64,000 nt of DNA from Ciceribacter sichuanensis (GTDB taxonomy: Bacteria > Pseudomonadota > Alphaproteobacteria > Rhizobiales > Rhizobiaceae), in NCBI RefSeq assembly GCF_024055605.1, contig NZ_JAMXLX010000002.1:310001-374000 (forward strand), written 5' to 3'. This document shows positions 40,947-50,278 of the stretch, one piece after another; position 1 is the stretch's first letter, and the number at the start of each line of letters is the position of its first letter. The position numbers and the translations under genes were made by a program. The notes under the pieces are model-generated. The model saw nothing but the letters and a program-made list of their open reading frames with translations, had not been told where the DNA came from and ran no database searches.

Positions 40947-42403
40947 TGTTCGAATTCCTCCAATGCCTTGCGCAGTTCGGTATGGTCAGAGAACGGCAGC
41001 GTTACATCGCCCACAGTCTGCCCCTCCTCATGCCCCTTGCCGGCCACGACAAGCGTGTCCCCCGCCGACAGCATGGCGACGCCGGCGCGGATGGCCTGCG
41101 ACCGGTCGCCGATCTCAATTCCCTTCGGCGCCGCCGCCATGATTTCCGAACGGATGACCGCCGGAACCTCGGAACGCGGATTGTCATCCGTGACGATGAC
41201 GATATCCGCCAGACGGCAGGCGATTTCACCCATGATCGGACGCTTGCCCTTGTCACGATCGCCACCACAACCGAAGACGACAATCACGCGGCCCGTCGTG
41301 AACGGTCGGACCGAGTTCAGCACATTTTCCAGCGCATCTGGCTTGTGGGCATAATCGACATAAGCGAGAGCGCCGTTCCTGCTATGACCGACAAGTTCCA
41401 GACGCCCCGAGGCGCCGACGAGCTTCTCCAGCGCCCTTAGGGCGACAGGAACGGCAACACCGGTCGAAATGGCAAGGCCAGCCGCGACCAGCGCATTGGC
41501 GATCTGGAAATCCCCCGCAAGCGGAATGTGCACCTCATGGATCTCGTCGCCGGCATGGATTTCCGCAACCTGTTTGTGGCGGAAATGCTCGACCCGCTTG
41601 AGCGACAGGAAGGTTCCGTTGCGACCGACGGTGCGCACGTCATGACCGGCCTTGGTCGCCACGCGGATCGCTTCCGCCGACCACGGATCGTCGGCGAAGA
41701 TCACCGCCGGAGATCCCTTTGGAAGCAACGTATCGAACAGCCGCATCTTGGCGGCCATGTAGTCCTCTATCGTCGGATGGTAATCCATGTGGTCGCGGCC
41801 GAGATTGGTGAAAGCGGCCGCCGCGAGCTTCACGCCGTCGAGACGGCTCTGGTCGAGACCGTGGCTGGAGGCTTCCATCGCGGCATGGGTAACGCCCTCG
41901 TCAGCGAGTTCGGCAAGAAGCCTGTGAAGACCGACAGGATCGGGCGTGGTCAGCGAACCATATTCATTGCGTGTGGGCGACACGACGCCCGTCGTTCCGA
42001 TCTGTGCCGCCGGATGGCCGGCCTCGACCCAGATCTGCCGTGTGAAGGAGGCAACCGAGGTCTTGCCGGCAGTTCCCGTCACCGCAACCATGGTTTCCGG
42101 CTGCCGTCCGAAGAAGCGCGCAGCTGCAAGCGCCAGGAACCGGCGCGGATTATCAACCACGAAAACGGGGACGGAGGCCTCCACGGCATGACCAGCCGCG
42201 ACAGCGGCTGCGCCACGCGAAACCGCATCGGCCACATAGGCCGCGCCGTCCGCCTTCGTGCCCGCAAGAGCGACGAACAGCATTCCGGGCTCGACCTTGC
42301 GACTGTCTGCGGTGATACCGGAAATTGTAATCTCACCGACGGCATTTCCCGCCTTGCCGACCTGATCCTGATATTCGCCGCTCACCAGATCCCGCAAAAA
42401 CAT
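40943..42403 (-). CDS. murE: UDP-MurNAc-dipeptide--meso-diaminopimelate ligase
   Basis: 486-residue Mur ligase. ATP loop [13 protein letters not shown] at about 108-120, [15 protein letters not shown] and [11 protein letters not shown] follow. The DNPR motif (TDDNPRSE, about 405-412) specifies meso-diaminopimelate rather than lysine, matching a Gram-negative wall. It is 59 bases downstream of ftsI, the largest gap in this part of the cluster. Confidence 0.97.
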   Translation of the reverse strand: MFLRDLVSGEYQDQVGKAGNAVGEITISGITADSRKVEPGMLFVALAGTKADGAAYVADAVSRGAAAVAAGHAVEASVPVFVVDNPRRFLALAAARFFGRQPETMVAVTGTAGKTSVASFTRQIWVEAGHPAAQIGTTGVVSPTRNEYGSLTTPDPVGLHRLLAELADEGVTHAAMEASSHGLDQSRLDGVKLAAAAFTNLGRDHMDYHPTIEDYMAAKMRLFDTLLPKGSPAVIFADDPWSAEAIRVATKAGHDVRTVGRNGTFLSLKRVEHFRHKQVAEIHAGDEIHEVHIPLAGDFQIANALVAAGLAISTGVAVPVALRALEKLVGASGRLELVGHSRNGALAYVDYAHKPDALENVLNSVRPFTTGRVIVVFGCGGDRDKGKRPIMGEIACRLADIVIVTDDNPRSEVPAVIRSEIMAAAPKGIEIGDRSQAIRAGVAMLSAGDTLVVAGKGHEEGQTVGDVTLPFSDHTELRKALEEFEH

Positions 42404-42462
42404 CGATACTTGTCCATTCTCAGAGGCGTTTCCCCCGAATCGCCGCGTAAATTTAAGCCTGC

Positions 42463-44211
42463 TTAATAAGAAATGAGCAAGGCGGAACCGTCTTCACCGA
42501 ATTTCGGTTCTACACCGAGAATTGCGGCGCTTCTGCGGATGATTTCCGCAACCATGGGCGCAGCCGACGTACCGGCGAGCGCTGCACCGTTGCCTTTGTC
42601 CGTCTTGGGCTCGTCGATGACGGTCAGGACGACATAGCGGGGATTGTCGATCGGGAAGGCGGAAAGGAAGGCGTTGAAGTTCTTGTCACCGACATAGCGA
42701 CCGTTGACGACCTTGTCCGCAGTGCCGGTCTTGCCGCCGACATTGAAGCCATCCACGCGCGCATTTCGGCCGGAACCCTTTACGCCGTTCCATTCGAACA
42801 GGAAGCGCATGTCCTTGCTGGTCGAGGGCTGAATGACCTGCTCGGCAACCTGATCCGCCTCTTCCTGCGTGCGCGGCAGGAAGGTCGGCGGGAGGAGCTT
42901 GCCGCCGTTGACCAGCGCAACACCCGCAACCGCCGTTTGCAGCGGCGTCGTCGAGACACCGTGACCGAACGAGATGGTGATCGAGTTGATCTTCTTCCAT
43001 TCGCGCGGCTGGCTTGGCATCGCGACTTCAGGCAGTTCCGTCCTCAGTCGCGTCGTCAGGCCGAGCCTCTTCAGAAACTCCTTGTGAGCGTCCGTTCCCA
43101 CCATGTCGGCGATCTTCGCGGTACCGATGTTGGAAGAATACTGGAAGATTTCCGGCACCGTCAGCACGCGGCTCTTGCCGTGGAAATCCTTGATCGTGAA
43201 GCCACCGATGCGGATGGGATAGCGCGCATCGACCGTGGAGTTGAGGCTCACCTTACCCTCGTCCAACCCCATTGCCAGGGTGAAGGACTTGAAGGTCGAG
43301 CCCATCTCGAACGTGCCGTTCGACATGCGGTTGAGCCAGCCTTCCTGGGCGCTTGCGGCCGGATTGTTGGGATCGAAATCGGGCATCGAGACCATGGCGA
43401 GCACTTCGCCGGTATGAACGTCCAGAACGACGCCACCGGCACCCAATGCCTCGAACTTCGTCATCGCCTCGGAAACCACGTCGTGCAGGATATTCTGCAC
43501 CCTGAGGTCGATCGACAGCTTCACCGGCTCGAGCGGCGTGTCGCTGGTCATACCGAGCGCACGAAGATCAGCCATGCCCTGGTTGTCGATGTATTTTTCC
43601 ATACCCGACATGCCACGGTTGTCGATGTTGACGTAGCCGACGATGTGGGACGCAGTCGTGCCGCCGGGATAGAAGCGGCGCTTCTCGGGCCGGAAACCGA
43701 TGCCGGGAATGCCGAGCGCAAGGATCTGGCTCTGCTGCTTCGGCGTGAGCTGGCGGCGCAGCCACTGGAAATGCGACTGCGGATTGGAGAGCTTCTTGTA
43801 GGTGCCCTTGATGTCGAGGTCGGTCAGGACGGTCGCGAGCTTTTCGACCGCCTCGTCCGCATCCACGATCTTGTTGGGTTCGGCAAACAGCGACACCGTG
43901 CGGATGTCAGTCGCCAGAACCTCGCCGTTACGGTCGACGATGTCGGGACGAGACGCCATCAGCCGGTCGGCAGGCAGAATGCTGGAAACGGTTTCCGGAT
44001 GAGCATAACCGTACTGCACCAGTCGTCCGCCGATGATTGCATAGGCAACAGCGAAACCGGCGATCATCAGGCCAACACGCTTGCGCGCCATTTCGGTCTT
44101 GCGCTTGCCTGTTCCCTTGAACGTCCCGTTCATCGATGCGCCGGCGCGATGAACATCGGCCGAGAAGTGGGCCTGGCTCTTCAACAGCATGATTCGCGAA
44201 AGAAAAGTCAT
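42463..44211 (-). CDS. ftsI: Septal penicillin-binding protein 3 (FtsI)
   Basis: 582-residue class B PBP, the septal transpeptidase. Short cytoplasmic start, membrane helix near 46-64, pedestal with [15 protein letters not shown], and a transpeptidase domain with catalytic S305 in [18 protein letters not shown] (SxN) and GGKTGTADK (KTG). The cytoplasmic part (about 40 residues) is longer than in E. coli; a later ATG at residue 27 or 41 is possible. Its ATG shares a base with the ftsL stop. Confidence 0.95.
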   Translation of the reverse strand: MTFLSRIMLLKSQAHFSADVHRAGASMNGTFKGTGKRKTEMARKRVGLMIAGFAVAYAIIGGRLVQYGYAHPETVSSILPADRLMASRPDIVDRNGEVLATDIRTVSLFAEPNKIVDADEAVEKLATVLTDLDIKGTYKKLSNPQSHFQWLRRQLTPKQQSQILALGIPGIGFRPEKRRFYPGGTTASHIVGYVNIDNRGMSGMEKYIDNQGMADLRALGMTSDTPLEPVKLSIDLRVQNILHDVVSEAMTKFEALGAGGVVLDVHTGEVLAMVSMPDFDPNNPAASAQEGWLNRMSNGTFEMGSTFKSFTLAMGLDEGKVSLNSTVDARYPIRIGGFTIKDFHGKSRVLTVPEIFQYSSNIGTAKIADMVGTDAHKEFLKRLGLTTRLRTELPEVAMPSQPREWKKINSITISFGHGVSTTPLQTAVAGVALVNGGKLLPPTFLPRTQEEADQVAEQVIQPSTSKDMRFLFEWNGVKGSGRNARVDGFNVGGKTGTADKVVNGRYVGDKNFNAFLSAFPIDNPRYVVLTVIDEPKTDKGNGAALAGTSAAPMVAEIIRRSAAILGVEPKFGEDGSALLISY

Positions 44212-44585
44212 CAGCGCTGCACCGATCCGGTTGTAATGAGATCCGAAACAGGATCCGAGCTCTTATTACCTTCTGCCACTTCCGGCTTCGGCACCTCGGC
44301 CTTCATCATCGGCAGTTCCACCGGCCGGGCGATCTGTTCCGGCGCCGTCGGTTGCAGCTGCAACTCGGCGCCATAGACCTTGATAAGCCGGTCGAGCCTG
44401 TTCGGCTGCGTCAGCAGCGCCCAGTCCGCCTTCAGGAGTTCGATCGTGTCCTTCTCGAGCTTGATCTCGGCCTCGATCTGCCGGACCTCCTCAAGCTTGT
44501 TATCGGTGTGATGCTTGATCTGATAGGTCACGGCAGCCGCAGCAGCCATGGCACCGATCATCACGAGGTCGAAAGTCCTGAGCAT
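44211..44585 (-). CDS. ftsL: Cell division protein FtsL
   Basis: 124-residue bitopic protein. One N-terminal membrane segment (DLVMIGAMAAAAAVTYQI) followed by a coiled coil (EEVRQIEAEIKLEKDTIELLKADWALLTQPNRL), as in FtsL proteins that bridge FtsQ and FtsW/FtsI. The C-terminal third is a Pro/Glu-rich tail. Identification rests on this topology and on its place between rsmH and ftsI. Confidence 0.9.
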   Translation of the reverse strand: MLRTFDLVMIGAMAAAAAVTYQIKHHTDNKLEEVRQIEAEIKLEKDTIELLKADWALLTQPNRLDRLIKVYGAELQLQPTAPEQIARPVELPMMKAEVPKPEVAEGNKSSDPVSDLITTGSVQR

Positions 44586-44588
44586 GGC

Positions 44589-45614
44589 TTACCCTCCGAT
44601 CCTGTCGAGACTGGCGAGGTCGGGCAAATCGAAAATGGAGAAATCCGGTTTCTCGGCCGGAGCGGTGGTGCGAATGCCGGCGCGAAGCTTGGCCGACCGA
44701 GCCCGCGGATTGATTTCGGCTTCTGCTTCGCTGGCGGAAACCATGCCCTTGCCGACAGGCTCGAAGATCGCCGCCTTCGCCGTCACCATCGGCATGTGGC
44801 GAGAACCGGAAGCCTTACCCGAACGCTCGGAGAAGAATTTCTTGACGATCCGGTCTTCCAGCGAATGGAAGGTGACGACCACCAGACGCCCGCCCGGCTT
44901 CAACGCCTTCTCGGCAGCAAACAGCGCCTGGGCAAGCTCGCCCAGCTCGTCATTGACGAAGACGCGCAGCGCCTGAAAGACGCGCGTCGCCGGGTGGATT
45001 TTGTCCTTGGCCTTGCGTGGCGTCACGATCTCGATCATTCCGGCAAGGTCCCGCGTGGTGCGGAAAGGCTCATTCGCCCGGCGCTTCTCGATAGCGCGCG
45101 CAATACGGCCGGCCTGCTTCTCCTCACCAAGAAAACCGAAGATGCGAATGAGATCGCCAACCTTCGCCCTGTTGACGACATCGGCCGCAGATACCCCTGT
45201 CCCCGACATGCGCATATCGAGCGGTCCGTTTTTCTGGAAGGAAAAGCCGCGCTCGGCCTCGTCGATCTGCATGGAGGAAACGCCAATATCGAGAACGACG
45301 CCATCGAGCCCACCCGCCGGCGCAAAATCGGCCAGCCGGGAAAACGGCGTATGATGCAGCACGAGATGGCCGGCATGCGCATCGACCACAGCCTGACCGC
45401 CGGCAATCGCCGTCGGATCGCGATCAAGCGCGATCACGTCGGCACCGGCATCGAGGATAGCGGACGTATAGCCGCCAGCACCGAAGGTGCCATCCAGAAT
45501 GACCTTGCCGGAACGAGGCTCAAGCGCGTCGAGCACTTCATTAAGAAGAACCGGAATGTGGCGAACCGGTCCGCCTTCGGCTTCAGTTGAACCTCCGCCT
45601 GAATTCGCCACCAT
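44589..45614 (-). CDS. rsmH: 16S rRNA (cytosine-1402 N4) methyltransferase
   Basis: 341-residue SAM-dependent enzyme (old name MraW) that methylates C1402 in the ribosomal P site. It has [27 protein letters not shown] (SAM loop), [27 protein letters not shown] and [19 protein letters not shown] precedes the ATG at 45614. The same frame is open to 46256 but that part runs across mraZ in another frame and is not coding. Confidence 0.96.
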   Translation of the reverse strand: MVANSGGGSTEAEGGPVRHIPVLLNEVLDALEPRSGKVILDGTFGAGGYTSAILDAGADVIALDRDPTAIAGGQAVVDAHAGHLVLHHTPFSRLADFAPAGGLDGVVLDIGVSSMQIDEAERGFSFQKNGPLDMRMSGTGVSAADVVNRAKVGDLIRIFGFLGEEKQAGRIARAIEKRRANEPFRTTRDLAGMIEIVTPRKAKDKIHPATRVFQALRVFVNDELGELAQALFAAEKALKPGGRLVVVTFHSLEDRIVKKFFSERSGKASGSRHMPMVTAKAAIFEPVGKGMVSASEAEAEINPRARSAKLRAGIRTTAPAEKPDFSIFDLPDLASLDRIGG

Positions 45615-45628
45615 TCCGTTTCCCCGTT

Positions 45629-46069
45629 CTATGGAGTCCGCAGCCCTCGCAGTCTGCGCTCCTCTCTTGCCGCCGCCTGCATTTCCTGAAACGCCTGCGG
45701 CTGCCAAAGCTGAAAGTGATCCGAGCGCCCGACGAAACAGACTTCCGTCGTGATGCCCGTAAAATCCCGGATGAAATCCGTGACCATCAGACGCCCTTCG
45801 GCGTCGAGCTTCATGAAGACGCCACCGCCGTGAACCAGCAGCGACATCTCGTTCCCCTCCCGGGAAAACGGATCCTCGTTCGCGATCTGTCGCTCGTACC
45901 GCTCCAGGACATCCGGCCCACCGACACTGATCGCCGGAAACACAAAATCCTGAAAGCAGTACAGCTCCTGGATATCGCGCTGCGCGAGCACGGAACGAAA
46001 CACCGCCGGAACAGACACCCGCCCCTTCGCATCGATCCTGTTTGTCGCATTGGACAGGAAGCGGTTCAT
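45629..46069 (-). CDS. mraZ: Transcriptional regulator MraZ
   Basis: 146-residue protein with two SpoVT/AbrB-like domains: [25 protein letters not shown] and, in the second half, [23 protein letters not shown]. MraZ binds TGGGN repeats upstream of its own gene and controls the dcw operon. Four such repeats lie 177-211 bases upstream of the ATG. It is the first gene of the cluster. Confidence 0.95.
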   Translation of the reverse strand: MNRFLSNATNRIDAKGRVSVPAVFRSVLAQRDIQELYCFQDFVFPAISVGGPDVLERYERQIANEDPFSREGNEMSLLVHGGGVFMKLDAEGRLMVTDFIRDFTGITTEVCFVGRSDHFQLWQPQAFQEMQAAAREERRLRGLRTP

Positions 46070-46245
46070 GATAATCGACCGCTACTCCCTTGAAGCGAGA
46101 GCCGACAGACAGCCCTCCAGAACTCGAAAACCCGACCGCCACAGATGCCTCAAGTCCGCAAGCTGAAGCCCGCTCCGCTTGCGCGGCCAGTTCGCCTTCG
46201 ACCTTGAAAATCCGGACCTTCATCGGCCCCTCAACGGTATGCGAA

Positions 46246-46280
46246 TGGGATAACATGGGATAACATGGGCGTCAATGGGA
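46246..46280 (-). promoter_or_regulatory. MraZ operator: four TGGGN boxes
   Basis: TGGGA at 46246, TGGGA at 46256, TGGGC at 46266 and TGGGA at 46276 (plus-strand reading), an exact 10-base period. MraZ is known to bind direct repeats of TGGGN separated by 5 bases. The boxes overlap the candidate dcw promoter listed next, fitting repression of the whole cluster. Confidence 0.8.
46247..46275 (-). promoter_or_regulatory. Candidate promoter of the dcw cluster
   Basis: On the minus strand, TTGACG (46275-46270), 17 bases, then TATCCC (46252-46247). A start near 46240 would give a leader of about 170 bases before mraZ. The -35 is good, the -10 weak. Confidence 0.45.
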
Positions 46281-46331
46281 CGAGGTATTTCCGATCCCTT
46301 TCGGGATTCAAATATTGATAAGCGGTTAAGC

Positions 46332-46346
46332 TTAACGAATGGTTAG
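46332..46346. promoter_or_regulatory. CtrA-like full site upstream of mraZ
   Basis: TTAA, 7 bases, TTAG: seven of eight fixed bases of the CtrA consensus TTAA-N7-TTAA with the correct spacer. It is about 50 bases upstream of the MraZ boxes. An additional TTAA lies six bases to the left (46326-46329). Confidence 0.4.
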
Positions 46347-46478
46347 GAGAAGCCGCCGACGTGGCGCTTTTTGACCTCCAAGCTTGACCGAAGCTGGATA
46401 CGAAAGTCCGCCAAATGCGACATTTTTTCAGGAGGTTAAATTGCCTCCGCCGATCATGGCGGAATGGGGCGGCGGGAA

Positions 46479-46880
46479 AATTGCCAGTTGGCCTGTAAGC
46501 CGGGTTCTGTATGGCTCCGGTCGCCCGGAACGTGGCAGCCATTCATCTGGGACAGCGTTTGCACGCTGCCTCACGCAACCCACCCGGATGACTGGCCCGG
46601 AAACAGGCTGTAGACGCTTGCGCGCCCCGCGTCATCCCTATTCGGTCTTGCTCCCGGTGGGGTTTACCGTGCCGTCCCTGTCACCAGCGACGCGGTGGGC
46701 TCTTACCCCACCCTTTCACCCTTACCCCGACATGCAGGGCGGTTTGCTTTCTGTGGCACTTTCCCTGGGGTCGCCCCCGCCGGACGTTATCCGGCACCGT
46801 ATTTCCGTGGAGCCCGGACTTTCCTCACCTTACCGCCTTTCGGCATTGGTAAAGCGCGGCTGCCCGGCCAACTGGCACCG
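46479..46880 (-). ncRNA. rnpB: RNase P RNA
   Basis: Catalytic RNA of ribonuclease P, about 400 bases, type A. On the minus strand the 5' part has GAGGAAAGTCCGGGCTCC, the universal core near P4/CR-I, and the 3' part ends ACAGAACCCGGCTTA followed by the distal strand of P1. The ends are set by the P1 helix: GCCAGTTGGCC near 46876 pairs with GGCCAACTGGC near 46483. A plus-strand frame across this region is a shadow. Exact ends may be off by a few bases. Confidence 0.93.
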
Positions 46881-46885
46881 CGTCC

Positions 46886-46957
46886 TTAGACGAGCAGGCC
46901 CGCGATTGCCACCAAAAATGCGGATACCAACAGCAGAAAGAGGCCTTTGGCGACCGA
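46886..46957 (-). other. In-frame hydrophobic codons after an oxidoreductase stop
   Basis: Directly after the TGA of the 46958-48145 gene, the same frame runs 23 codons to a TAA and would encode SVAKGLFLLLVSAFLVAIAG and three more residues, an ideal membrane span. It has no ATG or GTG start of its own in a useful place. It may be a tiny gene with an unusual start, a read-through tail, or chance sequence holding the rnpB promoter. Confidence 0.25.
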
Positions 46958-48145
46958 TCAAAGGAAAACCGGTGTGAAAACCGGATCATAGGCCTCATCG
47001 ACGATACGACCGTGCAGCATCAGTTCCGAGCCGAGGCGCCCGATCTCGTCGGAACTCTTGGCCGAAGTACCGCAGCCGCCCGTGAGCACCGCGATCCTGT
47101 CGCTGGCAAAGCCGATTGCGGGGTAATTGCCGGGCGTGAAGGACGTGACGCAAGCGCCCATCGTCACCGGCGCTTCGGCAAGCCCCGGCACAAGCCCGTC
47201 AAGGATACGCTTGAGATGCCGACGCGTCGTCTCCCGACCGCCGCCACGAAACCAGGCGCGAATATCGGGCTCGGTCGCAAGACGCAGGTCATCAGGATCC
47301 CCGCCGATTTTCAGATAGGTCTTGCCATCGGGGTAACGCACCGGCGGCAACAGATAGATGTGATCCAGGGGATCCTCGGGCTGATGGATCAGCGACGGCA
47401 TGCCCGCATAGGCGCCGAGATCGGCCTCCTCGATCTCGAAAAAGGCGACGGTTCGCCCATAAACCTTCAGATCAAGCGGCCGCGGCAAGAGATTCTTAGC
47501 AATGGAAAATCCACCTGCCGCCACCAGCACCCGCTCGCCCCGGACCTCATGGCCTCCGGCCGTCGTCACGACGACCCCTCCGTCCGCTTCCCGCACTGTA
47601 ACTGCCGTATCAGCAATCAGTTCGGCTCCGGCTTTCCGGGCGAGCTTCGATTGCGCTTCGACCAGCCGGCGCGGATTGACGTAACCCGCATTCGCCGCCT
47701 CGTAGACCCCTTCGCATCCCGCGCCGAAACTGAAATAGCCGAAACGTTCGAACAGAGTTGTATCGGACAGGATCTCGACAGGCACGCCAAGTGCTTCAGC
47801 GGCACCACAAACATTGCCAACATAGGGATCGACCCCGCCCCGCTTCGGCCCGACGATCAGGCAACCCGTTTCATGATAGAATTCGACGCCGCTCTCCCGG
47901 GCGATCTCCGCGTAACGGGCGATAGACCGATTGGCGAGCCGCGCCCAGACCGGATCAGGATCGATGGTGCGGGTGATCCTCGCCTCGTCGTAATGGCTGG
48001 CGAATACCCCGTCATGGCTGGCGGCATCCACCGGTTCATCCGGACCGATCAGGACGACGCCGTCCGTCTGCGAGGCCAGATGGCGGGCTGCTGCGGCACC
48101 CATCATGCCACGACCGATGACGATATGCCTGTAGCTTCCAACCAT
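46958..48145 (-). CDS. FAD-dependent oxidoreductase (sarcosine/N-methyltryptophan oxidase-like), copy B
   Basis: 395-residue DAO-family flavoenzyme. The FAD motif IVIGRGMMGAAAARHL is at the N-terminus; DGVFASHYDEARITRTIDPDPVW, AANAGYVNPRRLVEAQ and CVTSFTPGNYPAIGF are shared with the neighbouring gene. The family oxidises secondary amines such as sarcosine, making H2O2. No signal peptide. It lies 71 bases downstream of its paralogue, which has exactly the same length, so the pair arose by tandem duplication. The substrate is unknown. Confidence 0.88.
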   Translation of the reverse strand: MVGSYRHIVIGRGMMGAAAARHLASQTDGVVLIGPDEPVDAASHDGVFASHYDEARITRTIDPDPVWARLANRSIARYAEIARESGVEFYHETGCLIVGPKRGGVDPYVGNVCGAAEALGVPVEILSDTTLFERFGYFSFGAGCEGVYEAANAGYVNPRRLVEAQSKLARKAGAELIADTAVTVREADGGVVVTTAGGHEVRGERVLVAAGGFSIAKNLLPRPLDLKVYGRTVAFFEIEEADLGAYAGMPSLIHQPEDPLDHIYLLPPVRYPDGKTYLKIGGDPDDLRLATEPDIRAWFRGGGRETTRRHLKRILDGLVPGLAEAPVTMGACVTSFTPGNYPAIGFASDRIAVLTGGCGTSAKSSDEIGRLGSELMLHGRIVDEAYDPVFTPVFL

Positions 48146-48216
48146 GTCTCACCACCCTCGAAATTACGTAATTATCGATAATTTTCAAAACCCTGCTGAT
48201 GCAGGCGGAATCATTT

Positions 48217-49404
48217 TCACAAAAACACCGGCCGAAGTTTTTCGGCAAAATCGCCTTCCGACAAGGCACCGTCGACAAGCAGCCGCGCGCCCAATCGTCC
48301 CAGTTCATCCGAACATTTCGCGGCAACGAAATTGCCACCCGTCAGCACGGCAACATTGGGGGAAGAGGTAAACCCGATATAGGGATAGGTGGTGCGCGTG
48401 AACGATGCGATGCAGGCCCCGCTCGTCGTCGGCGCACCCTCAAGCCCCGGCATGAGCGACACGGCGATGCGTTCGAGCTTGCGGGCTTCCTCGACATCGC
48501 CATCCGAACGGAACCAACCGCCGATGGATGGAAGATCCTCGAACGCCGTCTTCTCGCTGTCGCCGCCGATCTTCAGGTAAGTCTTGCCGTCGGGATAGCG
48601 CACCGGGGGAAGAATGTAGACAAGATCCTCATCCCGCTCGGCGAAGACCACCGTCGACGGCATGGCCGAAAATTCCGCCTGCCGTCTCTCGTCCAGTTCG
48701 AAGAAGACGATGGTGCGCGCCGTCGCGCGCATGTCGACCGGCTGCGGCAACAGCCCGCAGAGATTGGTGAAACCACCGGCCGCGACCAGCACCTTGCCCG
48801 CAGTATAGGTCGCGCCGCCGGTCGTCCGCACCTCGGCACCTGCGGCACCCTGCAGAACGGAAATCACAGTCTCGGCAATCAGCTGAGCGCCCTGGCGCTC
48901 TGCCATCAAAGCCTGCGCACGCACTAGTGCTCGCGGATTGACATGGCCGGCATTGTGCCGCTCGTAATAACCGGAGTGCCCCTCGGGGAAGCGCATGTGG
49001 GGAAAGCGCGTCGCCAGTTCTTCCGAAGCGATCACCTCGACATCGAGATCAAGCTGCTTCGAAACGGCGACCGCACGGGCCATGTAGCCCTCCTCGCCTG
49101 GCAGCGGCGTGGAAAACAGGCAGCCAGCCTCGGTGTAGAAACGGATCCCGCTCTGTCTATGCAGTTCGTCGTAACGCTCGATGGAACGCGAGGCGAGCTG
49201 GCTCCATACGGGATTATCGTCAAAAGTGCGGGTAATACGGGCTTCGTCGTAGTGGCTGGCGAAAACACCCCGATGCGCCAACCGGTCGGCAGGCTCTTCC
49301 GGGCCGATAAGCGCGACCCGTTTGCCTTCCAACGTGAGGTGGCGAGCCGCCGCTGCCCCCATCATGCCTCGTCCGATGACGATAAACTCGAAATCCGTTG
49401 CCAT
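48217..49404 (-). CDS. FAD-dependent oxidoreductase (sarcosine/N-methyltryptophan oxidase-like), copy A
   Basis: 395 residues. FAD motif IVIGRGMMGAAAARHL, identical to that of copy B, then HRGVFASHYDEARITRTFDDNPVW, ERHNAGHVNPRALVRAQ, LPPVRYPDGKTYLKIGGD and the C-terminal TYPYIGFTSSPNVAVLTGGN. The start at 49404 is placed where similarity to copy B begins; an upstream start at 49458 adds 18 unmatched residues. Probable cytosolic amine oxidase of unknown substrate. Confidence 0.88.
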   Translation of the reverse strand: MATDFEFIVIGRGMMGAAAARHLTLEGKRVALIGPEEPADRLAHRGVFASHYDEARITRTFDDNPVWSQLASRSIERYDELHRQSGIRFYTEAGCLFSTPLPGEEGYMARAVAVSKQLDLDVEVIASEELATRFPHMRFPEGHSGYYERHNAGHVNPRALVRAQALMAERQGAQLIAETVISVLQGAAGAEVRTTGGATYTAGKVLVAAGGFTNLCGLLPQPVDMRATARTIVFFELDERRQAEFSAMPSTVVFAERDEDLVYILPPVRYPDGKTYLKIGGDSEKTAFEDLPSIGGWFRSDGDVEEARKLERIAVSLMPGLEGAPTTSGACIASFTRTTYPYIGFTSSPNVAVLTGGNFVAAKCSDELGRLGARLLVDGALSEGDFAEKLRPVFL

Positions 49405-49476
49405 GCACTTACCCTCGATTCCAGGGTTCTCGATAGCATGGCAACCATTCGCTTGCACGTCGTTGTCGCGTCGTGA

Positions 49477-50010
49477 TTACAGGGAGCCGATCAGCGCCTG
49501 AACCTTGCCGCAGTAACGCTTGGAAACCGGATTCATGCGCTTGGCGCCGTGACCGGCATTGTACTTCAGAATGGTCGAACAGGTCCGGCCATCGCCGAGT
49601 TCATGGGCCATCGACAGATATTTCATGCCGTAGCGCAGGTTAGTCTCGGGATCGTAGAGCCCCTTGTTTGAGCCGGAATACCCCATCATGCGGGCAGTCG
49701 TCGGCTTGATCTGCATGAGGCCGATCTCACCGGCGCCGCCGCGTGCCTTCGGATTGAAATTGCTCTCGATGCGCACCACGGCGTGGGCAAGCGCGACCGG
49801 AACCCCGTAGGTCTTGGCGTATTTGGAAATCAGGCCGGTGTAAGGGCTGTTGGAGAAGGAAGGCGCTGCATATCCTGCTTCGGTTGTGGTCTTCTTGAAG
49901 GGAAGCTTGAATGTCTGCTCCCATTGTTCCTTTTCACCCGCGGATGCCGCCATGGAAGAGGACAAAAGAATAGCAAGGCATGCCGCAGCAGCAACAACTC
50001 GTCTTATCAT
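49477..50010 (-). CDS. Secreted lytic transglycosylase (SLT domain)
   Basis: 177-residue periplasmic peptidoglycan-cleaving enzyme. Signal peptide (cleavage near ASAGE, residue 24), then a compact SLT domain with catalytic E82 in RIESNFNPKARG, GEIGLMQIKPTTARMMGYSG, NLRYGMKYL and ILKYNAGHGAKRMNP. It ends with a second Cys (KRYCGK), which may pair with the Cys in GRTCSTI. It is the first of several wall hydrolases in this part of the window. Confidence 0.92.
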   Translation of the reverse strand: MIRRVVAAAACLAILLSSSMAASAGEKEQWEQTFKLPFKKTTTEAGYAAPSFSNSPYTGLISKYAKTYGVPVALAHAVVRIESNFNPKARGGAGEIGLMQIKPTTARMMGYSGSNKGLYDPETNLRYGMKYLSMAHELGDGRTCSTILKYNAGHGAKRMNPVSKRYCGKVQALIGSL

Positions 50011-50278
50011 GTGGAAGTTCAGTCTCCGAACCAGAGTGGCAGGCGGTCCGTCCTTTTTGGACGCAAATCTACCCTGTTCGCCCGTCCTTCCGGATCAGGC
50101 GCCGCACTTGCCCTCATCGTTGATATTTGCGATCGCAATCCGCTTTTTACGGGACACAGCGCCGCTGTTCAGTGCGATCTTTAGAACGTCGAAATTGGGA
50201 ATTCGTGTGGCGATGCAACAAATTGGCGTTTCGTGCGTTTAGCGACGCCCGCAAAAAGGGGCGCCTCAACCGCCTGTT

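Noticed and set aside
45615..46256. Long upstream extension of the rsmH frame
   Set aside because: It runs across mraZ in a different frame, has no family similarity, and starts inside the promoter region.
46384..46977. A 197-residue plus-strand frame
   Set aside because: It covers rnpB, whose RNA core motifs are unmistakable on the other strand.
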